Part shown: positions 1 to 5,545 of the stretch, one piece after another
Position numbering within the stretch: position 1 is the stretch's first letter
Layout of the letters: every line of letters begins with the position of its first letter
NCBI GenBank assembly: GCA_016177555.1
Contig: JACOVB010000408.1
Coordinates: 1-5,809, forward strand
Direction of reading: 5' to 3'
Length of the DNA stretch: 5,809 bases
From: Candidatus Rokuibacteriota bacterium
Lineage (GTDB): Bacteria; Methylomirabilota; Methylomirabilia; Rokubacteriales; CSP1-6
The notes under the pieces: generated by a model
What the model saw: only the letters and a program-made list of their open reading frames with translations
Database searches by the model: none
What the model was told of the DNA's origin: nothing
Program-made: the position numbers and the translations under genes

Positions 1-1391
1 GCGGCCGGGTCCGTCTGGGCGACGAACTGAGTCACGAAGCCCTCGAGCGCGCCGCTCGCATCACGCGCCATGGCCTGGCGCAGGTCGCGCACCGTGCCGT
101 AGCCGCTGGCATCGGGCAATGCCGCGATGTGGTTTGGCACCGCCACCCACTCGGTGGCCAGCGTCCGGGCGCGGTCAGCCTGGAACCAGACATCCGCCGC
201 CGCCCCCTGGCTGCCGTCGGCTCGGGTGAAGGTGCCGATCTGGCGGTGGGCATTGCCCTGGGCGTCCACCAGCGTGGAGTCCGTGGGGCTCGTGGCGATG
301 GACCGGACGCCTGCCTCCGCGAACGTCTGGAGCTCCGCCGGCGCGCTCACCCCGTCGCCGTCCGCGTCACGCCAGATGCGCAGCGCCGCGAACGCGGCAT
401 CGCGCGCATCGAGCACGCCATCGCCGTCGGCGTCGAGCACGGCCAGCGCCGCGAAGCCGTCGGGCGCCTCGCTCCCGTCGGCGAGCCGCGTGTGGTTGCC
501 GAACAGCTCGCGGCCCGAGTCGATGCTGCCGCTGCCGTCGCGGTCCCACAACACGAGCCCGTCGTCCTTCCCGACCCAGCCCGTGCGCTCGGCGAAGCCG
601 TCACCGTCGTGATCGAAGTATGGCCCCGCCGCCACGGCCGTCGTCTCCACGCCGTCGCCATCGAGATCGAGAATCACCGGGCTGGGCACGGGCAGGGTCG
701 CCGCCGTCTTGACCTTGGCGCTGACCGCTCCGATCGAGTGGGCGGTCCAGAAATAAATGGCGGTGATCGCCAGGGCGGCACCCGCCGCCCCGTCCGGGTC
801 GCCCGGCGCCGGAACGGGCGCCAGGGAGAACGGGAAATTGGAGGACGGGAGAGTGACGCGGGTTCCGACGGCGGGGCCGCTGTTCCCGATGATGTCCGAG
901 GAGTCCACGACATCGGTGATGGGATACGACCCTTCGGGATCGAGCCCCAGCGCGGGCAGCACCCGCTTCACGGGGACCGCGTTGAACGTCACCGCGGGCT
1001 TCCCGTTCAGCGCAGATAGCAGCTGCGCGAGCGAGCCGCCCAGCGAGTGGCCGCCGAAGGAGATGCTCTCCGGTGGAATGCCCATCTTGAGCGCGTGGTC
1101 GAGCAGACTTTGGGCATCTTCCAGCTGGTCCCATGGCACTCGGCCGTCCAACAAGGCCTGGCCGGCCCGGCGGTCACCGCCATCGATGAGCGACGCCCCC
1201 CTCGAGATCAGCGCGACCTCGCCAGTCACCTGGTTCTGGAACACCGCGCCGTAGTAGCCGCTCTTGGCGGAGAGCTCCAGGGCGGAGCCATCGGCCTTGA
1301 ACAGTGGAGTCCATCCAGAGGGAAGCTGCAGTCTGGAAGCTCCACCGTAGACGTAGGCGCTGAGCACTGCGTAGTCCTCGACCGTTGCCAT
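1..1391 (-). CDS. Lipase-like alpha/beta-hydrolase fused to FrpC-type calcium-binding module (3' end outside window)
   Basis: The frame is open from an ATG at 1391 to the left edge, giving 463 codons with the C-terminus missing. Residues about 1-225 look like a class 3 lipase-type hydrolase. The nucleophile elbow is GGHSLGGS at 113-120 with Ser116. Asp165 (in SDIIGN) and His218 (in TAHSI) are plausible remaining triad members, placed by motif resemblance only. Residues about 238-405 carry at least five DxDxDG-type acidic loops (Asp242/244/246, 260/262/264, 283/285, 320/322/324, 342/344/346) and blocks such as GWVGKDDGL and ELFGN. These match, from memory, the self-processing module of Neisseria FrpC and related RTX proteins. 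Residue 237 before the module's first Pro is Ser, where FrpC has the cleaved Asp. No signal peptide is seen, which fits type I secretion, but glycine-rich RTX nonapeptides are not in this window. The start is supported by GGAGGTG just upstream. The gene follows the WD40 gene by 33 bases and is probably cotranscribed with it. Substrate unknown. Confidence 0.82.
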   Translation of the reverse strand, partial: MATVEDYAVLSAYVYGGASRLQLPSGWTPLFKADGSALELSAKSGYYGAVFQNQVTGEVALISRGASLIDGGDRRAGQALLDGRVPWDQLEDAQSLLDHALKMGIPPESISFGGHSLGGSLAQLLSALNGKPAVTFNAVPVKRVLPALGLDPEGSYPITDVVDSSDIIGNSGPAVGTRVTLPSSNFPFSLAPVPAPGDPDGAAGAALAITAIYFWTAHSIGAVSAKVKTAATLPVPSPVILDLDGDGVETTAVAAGPYFDHDGDGFAERTGWVGKDDGLVLWDRDGSGSIDSGRELFGNHTRLADGSEAPDGFAALAVLDADGDGVLDARDAAFAALRIWRDADGDGVSAPAELQTFAEAGVRSIATSPTDSTLVDAQGNAHRQIGTFTRADGSQGAAADVWFQADRARTLATEWVAVPNHIAALPDASGYGTVRDLRQAMARDASGALEGFVTQFVAQTDPA

Positions 1392-1395
1392 GGCT

Positions 1396-1402
1396 CACCT
1401 CC
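1396..1402 (-). promoter_or_regulatory. Strong ribosome binding site of the lipase-like gene
   Basis: On the minus strand GGAGGTG lies four bases before the ATG at 1391, with its GGAGG core six bases away. It sits entirely inside the 33-base gap after the WD40 stop codon. This fixes the hydrolase start and shows independent ribosome loading for the second gene of the pair. Confidence 0.75.
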
Positions 1403-1424
1403 GGGGTGTCTGGGTTGAGGGACG

Positions 1425-2534
1425 TCAGGGGGTGCTGCGCAGCGACGACAGGTCCCACAGTCGAACGAAATCGCCACCTGCCGAGGCGAGGTAGCGCCCA
1501 TCGGGGCGGAATGCAACAACACTCACGAAGTCGGCCTCGTCCCCGAGCCTCTGGACGATCTGCCCCGTGCCGACGGCCCAGATAAGAGCCGCCCGGCTTG
1601 GCCCAGCCGAGGCGAGCCAGCGCCCGTCCGGACTGAACGCAAATCGTCTCACGTCGCCAGTCGGCGCACCGAGCACCCGGCGAGGCTGCCCGGACACCGC
1701 ATCCCAGATGGTGATTCTCGGGGTGCCGCGATCCGAGGAGGCCAGCACCGTTCCGTCAGGGCTGTAGGCGAGGACCTGCTGGAGATGATCGTCGGCCGTC
1801 ATCCCCCGTACCAGCGCACCCGTCCGGGACTCGTAGACCTGGATGCGATCCTGCCCTCGCGCCCCCGCGGTGACGATATACCGGCCGTCGGGTGAGTAGA
1901 CCACGGGCTTCCCTGCCGGTATCGGCGACTGGATCGTGATCACGCCCGCGCCGGTCATCGCGTCGTGCACGACGATCGCGCCGTTCCTGTAGCTCGCGGC
2001 CACGTGCCCGCTATCGGGGCTCCAGGCGAGGGCTGCCACATCGTTGTCTGCCGACACCGGAGGAAAGGGAGCAGGAATGTTCCGGACCAGCGCGCCGGTG
2101 CGCGCGTCCCAGAGATTGATGGACACGCGCTCCTTGGGCATGATCCTGACGAAGTTCCGTCCCGCCGCGAGGTACTTGCCGTCAGGGCTCCAGGCGACCG
2201 CGGTGACGCCTCCGGCCTCGGCGTTGAGGTTCATCGCGCGCGCGCCGCTCCGCACGTCCCACACGATGACCGCCCGGTGGAGGCCGCCGCCGCCCGCGAT
2301 GCGCGTGCCGTCGGGGCTCCAGGCGATCGTCCCGATCTCGCCGTCGTGGCTCAGCACCTTCACCAGGTGCGGCGCGGCAGGCTGGGCCTCGGCCGCCGGG
2401 CGCCACGCGAAGGAGGGCAGCGCGCCGGCGTCGAGCATGCCGCCCGCCCACAGCAGCACCGCCACCATCACCATGGCCAGCGCCGCCTCGGCGCCGTGCC
2501 TCCACCCGACCTGCGCTCTCGCAATCATCGCCAT
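1425..2534 (-). CDS. Exported or membrane-anchored seven-repeat WD40 beta-propeller protein
   Basis: The product is 369 residues from the ATG at 2534. Residues about 15-35 are hydrophobic after a short basic N-terminus, and AEA at 48-50 could be a signal peptidase site, so the protein is either secreted or held by one helix. Seven WD40-type units follow, each with an SPDG/SPDS or RPDG turn and most with a WD-like end: IVWD (90-93), NLWD (140-143), VVHD (188-191), QVYE (232-235), TIWD (275-278), LIWA (317-320) and RLWD (358-361). Seven units suffice for one closed propeller, which normally acts as a protein-binding scaffold; no catalytic motif is seen. The frame stays open far upstream to 3626, but that part has no WD40 similarity, lies antisense to the DUF218 gene and crosses an intergenic region, so the start is placed before the hydrophobic segment. 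A second in-frame ATG at 2528 has better spacing (seven bases) from GAGGAG than the first (one base), so the true start may be 2528. The gene leads the unit with the lipase-like gene; its partner is unknown. Confidence 0.88.
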   Translation of the reverse strand: MAMIARAQVGWRHGAEAALAMVMVAVLLWAGGMLDAGALPSFAWRPAAEAQPAAPHLVKVLSHDGEIGTIAWSPDGTRIAGGGGLHRAVIVWDVRSGARAMNLNAEAGGVTAVAWSPDGKYLAAGRNFVRIMPKERVSINLWDARTGALVRNIPAPFPPVSADNDVAALAWSPDSGHVAASYRNGAIVVHDAMTGAGVITIQSPIPAGKPVVYSPDGRYIVTAGARGQDRIQVYESRTGALVRGMTADDHLQQVLAYSPDGTVLASSDRGTPRITIWDAVSGQPRRVLGAPTGDVRRFAFSPDGRWLASAGPSRAALIWAVGTGQIVQRLGDEADFVSVVAFRPDGRYLASAGGDFVRLWDLSSLRSTP

Positions 2535-2535
2535 G

Positions 2536-2541
2536 CTCCTC
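2536..2541 (-). promoter_or_regulatory. Ribosome binding site of the WD40 gene (decides the start)
   Basis: GAGGAG on the minus strand lies one base before the ATG at 2534 and seven bases before the in-frame ATG at 2528. The spacing favours the second ATG. Its first G is also the last base of the adjacent 8-bp inverted repeat. Confidence 0.5.
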
Positions 2542-2570
2542 GCGTGAGGGGTCGTCTCGTCGCTCACGCG
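2541..2570 (-). promoter_or_regulatory. Perfect 8-bp inverted repeat in the WD40 gene leader
   Basis: The arms are CGCGTGAG (2541-2548) and CTCACGCG (2563-2570), exactly complementary, with a 14-base spacer. On the minus strand the repeat lies between the proposed -10 box and the ribosome binding site. It could be an RNA hairpin whose base abuts the Shine-Dalgarno sequence, or a dimeric repressor operator with half-site centres 22 bp apart. The repeat itself is visible; the role is inferred. Confidence 0.5.
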
Positions 2571-2572
2571 GC

Positions 2573-2602
2573 ATGCTACGAACGCGCGCGCCGCACCGTC
2601 AA
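2573..2602 (-). promoter_or_regulatory. Candidate sigma70-type promoter for the WD40/lipase unit
   Basis: On the minus strand TTGACG (2602-2597; five of six consensus bases) and TAGCAT (2578-2573; four of six) are separated by 18 bases. The -35 box lies in a locally AT-richer patch (about 2597-2620) of an otherwise very GC-rich region. A start near 2566 would leave a leader of roughly 30 bases. The organism's consensus is unknown, so this is a pattern match only. Confidence 0.38.
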
Positions 2603-2778
2603 TGTCCAATGAACAATACAGGAGGAGAAGTGGCGAGAAGTCAGCGAGAGCGACCTTGCGGCTCGCGGCAGAACGTCGCGCGAGGCGCAACCAGGATCCC
2701 CCCTGGCGGGAAGGGGTGGGCCGGGGGGACGGTGACCACCCTATCCCCGGCACCTCATCGGCGTGACCTCGCCCGGCT

Positions 2779-2794
2779 GGCTCCGGTCGGAGCC
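2779..2794. repeat. Short perfect hairpin sequence
   Basis: GGCTCC and GGAGCC flank a GGTC loop, giving a six-pair stem (seven with the inner C-G). It lies about 90 bases upstream of the DUF218 start. No T-run follows on either strand, so it is not a standard intrinsic terminator. It could be an operator or may be fortuitous in GC-rich DNA. Confidence 0.3.
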
Positions 2795-2885
2795 CTGCGC
2801 AGCCGGAGGCGACGCAGGCACGGGAGCAGATGACCGGGATCGGGGGCGTTCGCCGTGCTAGCCTCTGCCCATCGGGCTGCCAAAG

Positions 2886-3524
2886 GTGAACTTTCTCCGG
2901 ATCACTGACGCACCTGTGCCTGACCGCCGACCGATGCGCGGCCTCCGACCCCTCGGCCTCGTCGCCCTGCTCCTGTTCGCCGCCGCGGCCTTCACGCCCC
3001 TCGCCAACCACCTCAATGCCTGGATGGCCGGCGTGGCCAGGCTGGAACCCGCGGACGCCATCGTCGTCCTGGGCCGCGGTGGCGCCGACACCGATGGCGT
3101 CCTGGCCAACCGATCGCTCCGGCGGGTGCTCCACGGAATCGGCCTGTACCGACACGCCCTCGCTCCGTGGCTGGTGCTCTCCGGCTCGGCCGAGGAAATC
3201 CAGGCGCGGACGACCCTGGCGCAGGGGCTCGGGGTCCCCGCCACAGCAATCCTGGGCGCAGGTCCGGCGCACACCACCAGGGAAGAGGCGGACCAGCTCC
3301 GCAGGCTCCTGCTCCCGCGCGGCAGTCGGCGCATCCTCCTCGTTGCCGATCCCATCGACATCCCGCGGGCGCGGGCCGCGATGGAACGGGTGGGCTTCGA
3401 CGTGCTGCCGGCCCCCACAGCAGCGACCGGCCCCTCGCAGCCCGAAGCGCGGCTCGGCCTCCTGCGCGACATCGTCATCGAGCTGGCTGGCTTGAGCTAC
3501 TACCGCCTCACGGGCACCCCCTGA
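2886..3524 (+). CDS. DUF218 (YdcF/SanA/ElyC-like) protein with N-terminal membrane helix
   Basis: The product is 212 residues from a GTG at 2886. One hydrophobic helix spans about 21-38, followed by a DUF218-type domain at about 56-176, probably on the outer face of the inner membrane. Family motifs are DAIVVLGRG (57-65), LVLSGS (96-101), HTTREEA (129-135) and ILLVADPIDIPRA (150-162 region), and the C-terminus ends in a GLSYYRL-type block (202-208) common in this family. Relatives such as SanA and ElyC are linked to envelope integrity or lipid-carrier metabolism, but the biochemical activity is not settled, so no reaction is assigned. The last core motif usually has His before the Pro-Arg; here Asp158 stands there. 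An ATG at 2934 (residue 17) would start right before the basic, hydrophobic segment and is a serious alternative; neither start has a clear Shine-Dalgarno sequence. The next gene follows after nine bases. Confidence 0.83.
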   Translation: MNFLRITDAPVPDRRPMRGLRPLGLVALLLFAAAAFTPLANHLNAWMAGVARLEPADAIVVLGRGGADTDGVLANRSLRRVLHGIGLYRHALAPWLVLSGSAEEIQARTTLAQGLGVPATAILGAGPAHTTREEADQLRRLLLPRGSRRILLVADPIDIPRARAAMERVGFDVLPAPTAATGPSQPEARLGLLRDIVIELAGLSYYRLTGTP

Positions 3525-3533
3525 AGCCAAGCC

Positions 3534-3839
3534 GTGCGTTCCCTCACCCTCGTCATCATCGTCTGTCTGACCTCGCTGGCGGCCTACCTCGGGGGAACGC
3601 GGTTCGCGGGCCTGCGCCGAACCCATGTGCGGGAGGCGGCCATCGAGGCCCTGGACTACCTCGGGCTCGCCGTGGCCTTCCTGCTGGGCAATCTCGCCGT
3701 GGGGATCGCTCTGATTCTGGGCCTACGCACCCTCACCGGCCGGTTCGTCTCGGTCTATCTCGTCAACGACGCCGCCCTCGCAATCCTCTCTCTTCTTCAG
3801 GCGTTCATCTTTCATCGCTGGCGAGGGCGATCGAGCTGA
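3534..3839 (+). CDS. Small membrane protein with three predicted helices, no recognised family
   Basis: The 101-residue product starts with GTG nine bases after the DUF218 stop, a spacing typical of cotranscribed, possibly coupled, genes. Hydrophobic segments are at about 4-20, 43-65 and 73-94. They are separated by a basic stretch (GLRRTHVRE, 26-34) and a short loop with Arg66 and Arg70, and the protein ends in the basic tail HRWRGRSS. By the positive-inside rule the 26-34 loop and the C-terminus conflict in a simple three-helix topology, so the orientation is unclear. No catalytic or metal-binding motif is seen. Its codon use and spacing support a real gene. Function unknown; the context suggests a membrane partner of the DUF218 protein. 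Confidence 0.7.
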   Translation: MRSLTLVIIVCLTSLAAYLGGTRFAGLRRTHVREAAIEALDYLGLAVAFLLGNLAVGIALILGLRTLTGRFVSVYLVNDAALAILSLLQAFIFHRWRGRSS

Positions 3840-3863
3840 CGCGTCGCCGCCCGGCTGCCGTCG

Positions 3864-3897
3864 CTGCCGGATGGCCCGTCAAGCGGGTCGCTGGCAG
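3864..3897. terminator. Nested hairpin between convergent genes, possible bidirectional terminator
   Basis: The outer arms CTGCC (3864-3868) and GGCAG (3893-3897) enclose an inner stem centred on CCCG (3875-3878) and CGGG (3884-3887) with a five-base loop. The inner stem extends to 3872/3890 with two G-U pairs when read as plus-strand RNA. It lies 24 bases after the plus-strand stop and on the far side of the cyclase stop, where either transcript could end. No T-tract follows on either strand, so intrinsic termination is doubtful; a 3' end-protecting or Rho-assisted role is possible. Confidence 0.35.
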
Positions 3898-3906
3898 GAC
3901 AGGGGA

Positions 3907-3939
3907 CCGGCTGCGCCGCCGCATGAGCGCGCGCGCCGG
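3907..3939. terminator. GC-rich hairpin just after the cyclase stop
   Basis: CCGG (3907-3910) and GCGC (3913-3916) pair with GCGC (3931-3934) and CCGG (3936-3939), with a small CT/G internal loop and a 14-base terminal loop. It begins immediately beyond the cyclase stop codon at 3941-3943. No T-run follows. Such stems arise readily by chance at this GC content, so confidence is low. Confidence 0.25.
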
Positions 3940-3940
3940 C

Positions 3941-5539
3941 TCAGACGATCTTCTCGTAGACTCCGGGCGGGATCAGCCGGTAGACGTGGATGGGCTCGGA
4001 GACGTTCTTGAAGCGCTTCTCGCCGAGGCTCTCGAGGACGAAGTGGGCGCGGATGCGCTCGGCGGTGGTGGGCCCCACGATGATCTCGCCGCCGGTGGCA
4101 GAGCCCGCGAACCGCGCGGCCACGTTGGTGACGGGACCCGAGGCGGTGAAGGTCCACCGCTGAGCCCCCGCGCCGCTGAGCTTCGTCGCGCCCACCAGCG
4201 CCTCACCGGTGTTGATCCCCATGTGCAGCTCGATGGGCTGGAGCCTGCCGCGCTGCTCCTCGTTGAGCGCGCCCGTGCGCTGGCGGATGGCGAAAGCGGC
4301 GCGCGTGGCATTGAGCGCGTGGTCCCACACCGGTCCCCCGCGCTCGCCCTGGGGCGCGCGCTGGAAGATCACCATGAGCCCGTCGCCCGCCGTCTCGTTC
4401 ACGTCGCCGTGGTGGGCGCGGATGATCTCGAGGAAGGAGGAGAAGTAGGTCTGCACCAGCTCATTGAGCTGGCGGAGGTCGATCTGCTCGGAGAGCTTCG
4501 TGTACCCGGCGATGTCGAGGAAGAGCACCGAGACCTCTTCCGTCCGTTTCTCGAGCTCCGTGGCGTTGGGATCGCGCTCGAGCAGCGCCTTGACCGCGTC
4601 GGGCACGAACTTGGACAGCTCCCCCTTGAGCTGCTCCAGGAGCTCCACCTGGCGGCGGGAGGCCTGGAGGCTCTCGAGCGTCGCGGCCAGTTCCGTGTTA
4701 CGCGCGGCCACCTCGTCGCGCGCCCGGGCGAGGTGCCCGGTCATCTCGTTGAGCGCGCCCCCGAGCACGCCGATCTCGTCACCTGAGCGGATCGGGACGC
4801 GCGCCTCGAAGTCGCCCGAGCCGATGCGGCGCGCGACGGCGGCGACCGCCTGGATGGGCTTGACCACGACCTGCCGCATGACCACCGCCAGGACGCCCCC
4901 GGCGGCGACGATCGTCAGCAGCGCGATCAGGATCTGCCGGTTGCGCTGGGCGCGCACCGCCGCGAACACCGGCTCCATGGTGGTGACCACGCGCACCACG
5001 GCCCGCACCTTGTGGTCGCTGCCGTGGCACCCCTGGCACTTCTCCTGGTTGATCACGGGGCGGTGCAGGGTGAACAGCGGCACGCCGTCCTGGTACTCCA
5101 TGCTCTCCTGGGTCTCGAGCGTCCGGAGCGCCTGCTGGAAGTGCGGCCCCGTCAGGGTCTTCCCGGGCTCGCGCCGCATCCGCTTGATGTTCTCGAGCAC
5201 CTCCTTCGGCAGCCCCGCGTTGTGCTCGACCTCCTCGAGCGTGACGAGGTCGGTGAAGGCCTCGACGCCGTTCCGGCGGTAGATGTCGAACCCCTCCACC
5301 GGCGAGGAGCCACGCAGCTCGGTGATCATGGCGCGGGTGACGTCGGGGCGCTCCTGGAGCATGGCGGCCTCGACGCTCGCGATGAGGGCGGCGGTCAGCC
5401 GGCGCGCGGCCGCCTTGCTCTGCTCGACGAGGAGTTCGGACTCCTGCTGGATGGTGAGGACGGTGGAGGCGCCGAAGCCGATGATCAGGACGACGATGAT
5501 GACGGCCGCGATCTTCGCGGTGAGGCGCACGCGGATCAT
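3941..5539 (-). CDS. Receptor-type class III nucleotide cyclase with periplasmic c-type heme sensor and HAMP
   Basis: The 532-residue product makes a cyclic nucleotide from ATP or GTP in the cytoplasm under control of an external sensor. Domain order: membrane helix 9-29; periplasmic sensor about 30-200 resembling Tll0287-like/DUF3365 domains, with covalent heme motif CQGCH (Cys168, Cys171, His172); helix 202-222; HAMP about 223-275 (KPIQ at 227-230); likely coiled coil 270-310; cyclase domain about 335-525. The catalytic metal ligands are Asp342 (FLDIAGYT) and Asp386 (TAGDGLM), 44 residues apart as expected. The transition-state pair Asn472/Arg476 (TNVAAR) is also present, so the enzyme should be active. 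The purine-selecting positions align as Glu382 and Thr465, so ATP versus GTP use cannot be decided. The ATG at 5539 lies six bases after the ArsC-like stop with no clear Shine-Dalgarno sequence, which suggests translational coupling. Heme attachment would need a cytochrome c maturation system elsewhere in the genome. Confidence 0.92.
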   Translation of the reverse strand: MIRVRLTAKIAAVIIVVLIIGFGASTVLTIQQESELLVEQSKAAARRLTAALIASVEAAMLQERPDVTRAMITELRGSSPVEGFDIYRRNGVEAFTDLVTLEEVEHNAGLPKEVLENIKRMRREPGKTLTGPHFQQALRTLETQESMEYQDGVPLFTLHRPVINQEKCQGCHGSDHKVRAVVRVVTTMEPVFAAVRAQRNRQILIALLTIVAAGGVLAVVMRQVVVKPIQAVAAVARRIGSGDFEARVPIRSGDEIGVLGGALNEMTGHLARARDEVAARNTELAATLESLQASRRQVELLEQLKGELSKFVPDAVKALLERDPNATELEKRTEEVSVLFLDIAGYTKLSEQIDLRQLNELVQTYFSSFLEIIRAHHGDVNETAGDGLMVIFQRAPQGERGGPVWDHALNATRAAFAIRQRTGALNEEQRGRLQPIELHMGINTGEALVGATKLSGAGAQRWTFTASGPVTNVAARFAGSATGGEIIVGPTTAERIRAHFVLESLGEKRFKNVSEPIHVYRLIPPGVYEKIV

Positions 5540-5545
5540 CCGCGG

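Larger units (their letters stand above)
2535..2885. other. Divergent intergenic region between the WD40 and DUF218 genes
   Basis: These 351 bases separate the minus-strand WD40 unit from the plus-strand DUF218 pair. They hold the candidate promoter and inverted repeat for the WD40 gene, an AT-richer patch at about 2597-2620, and a GC hairpin at 2779-2794. An open plus-strand frame (to 2833) has a GTG at 2630 behind AGGAGGAG, but its Arg-rich translation looks non-coding. For the plus-strand pair only a weak extended -10-like TGCTAGCCT (2856-2864) was noticed, with no convincing -35 box. Confidence 0.6.

Noticed and set aside
6..11. Asp-Pro pair (residues 461-462 of the hydrolase protein) as an alternative self-cleavage site
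   Set aside because: In FrpC the cleaved Asp-Pro lies at the N-terminal border of the module. This pair is about 220 residues later, beyond the module, so there is no reason to assign it that role.
129..1019. 296-residue plus-strand open frame
   Set aside because: It is antisense to the calcium module and hydrolase, whose minus-strand frame has clear motifs. Its Arg/Gly-rich translation is the typical complement of that coding sequence.
2630..2833. Possible 67-codon gene with GTG start behind AGGAGGAG on the plus strand
   Set aside because: The ribosome binding site looks good, but the product is Arg/Gly/Pro-rich without domain, helix or membrane features, codon third positions are not clearly biased, and the match may be incidental.
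2535..3626. Long open extension of the WD40 frame upstream, giving a 733-residue reading frame
   Set aside because: It runs antisense through the well-supported DUF218 gene and across the intergenic region. Its translation is low-complexity and charge-rich, and the WD40 gene has its own signal-like N-terminus and ribosome binding site. Absence of stops is expected at this GC content.
3167..4786. 539-residue plus-strand open frame
   Set aside because: It overlaps the DUF218 gene, the small membrane gene and the cyclase in other frames or antisense. The translation has no domain features, so it is a GC-rich shadow frame.
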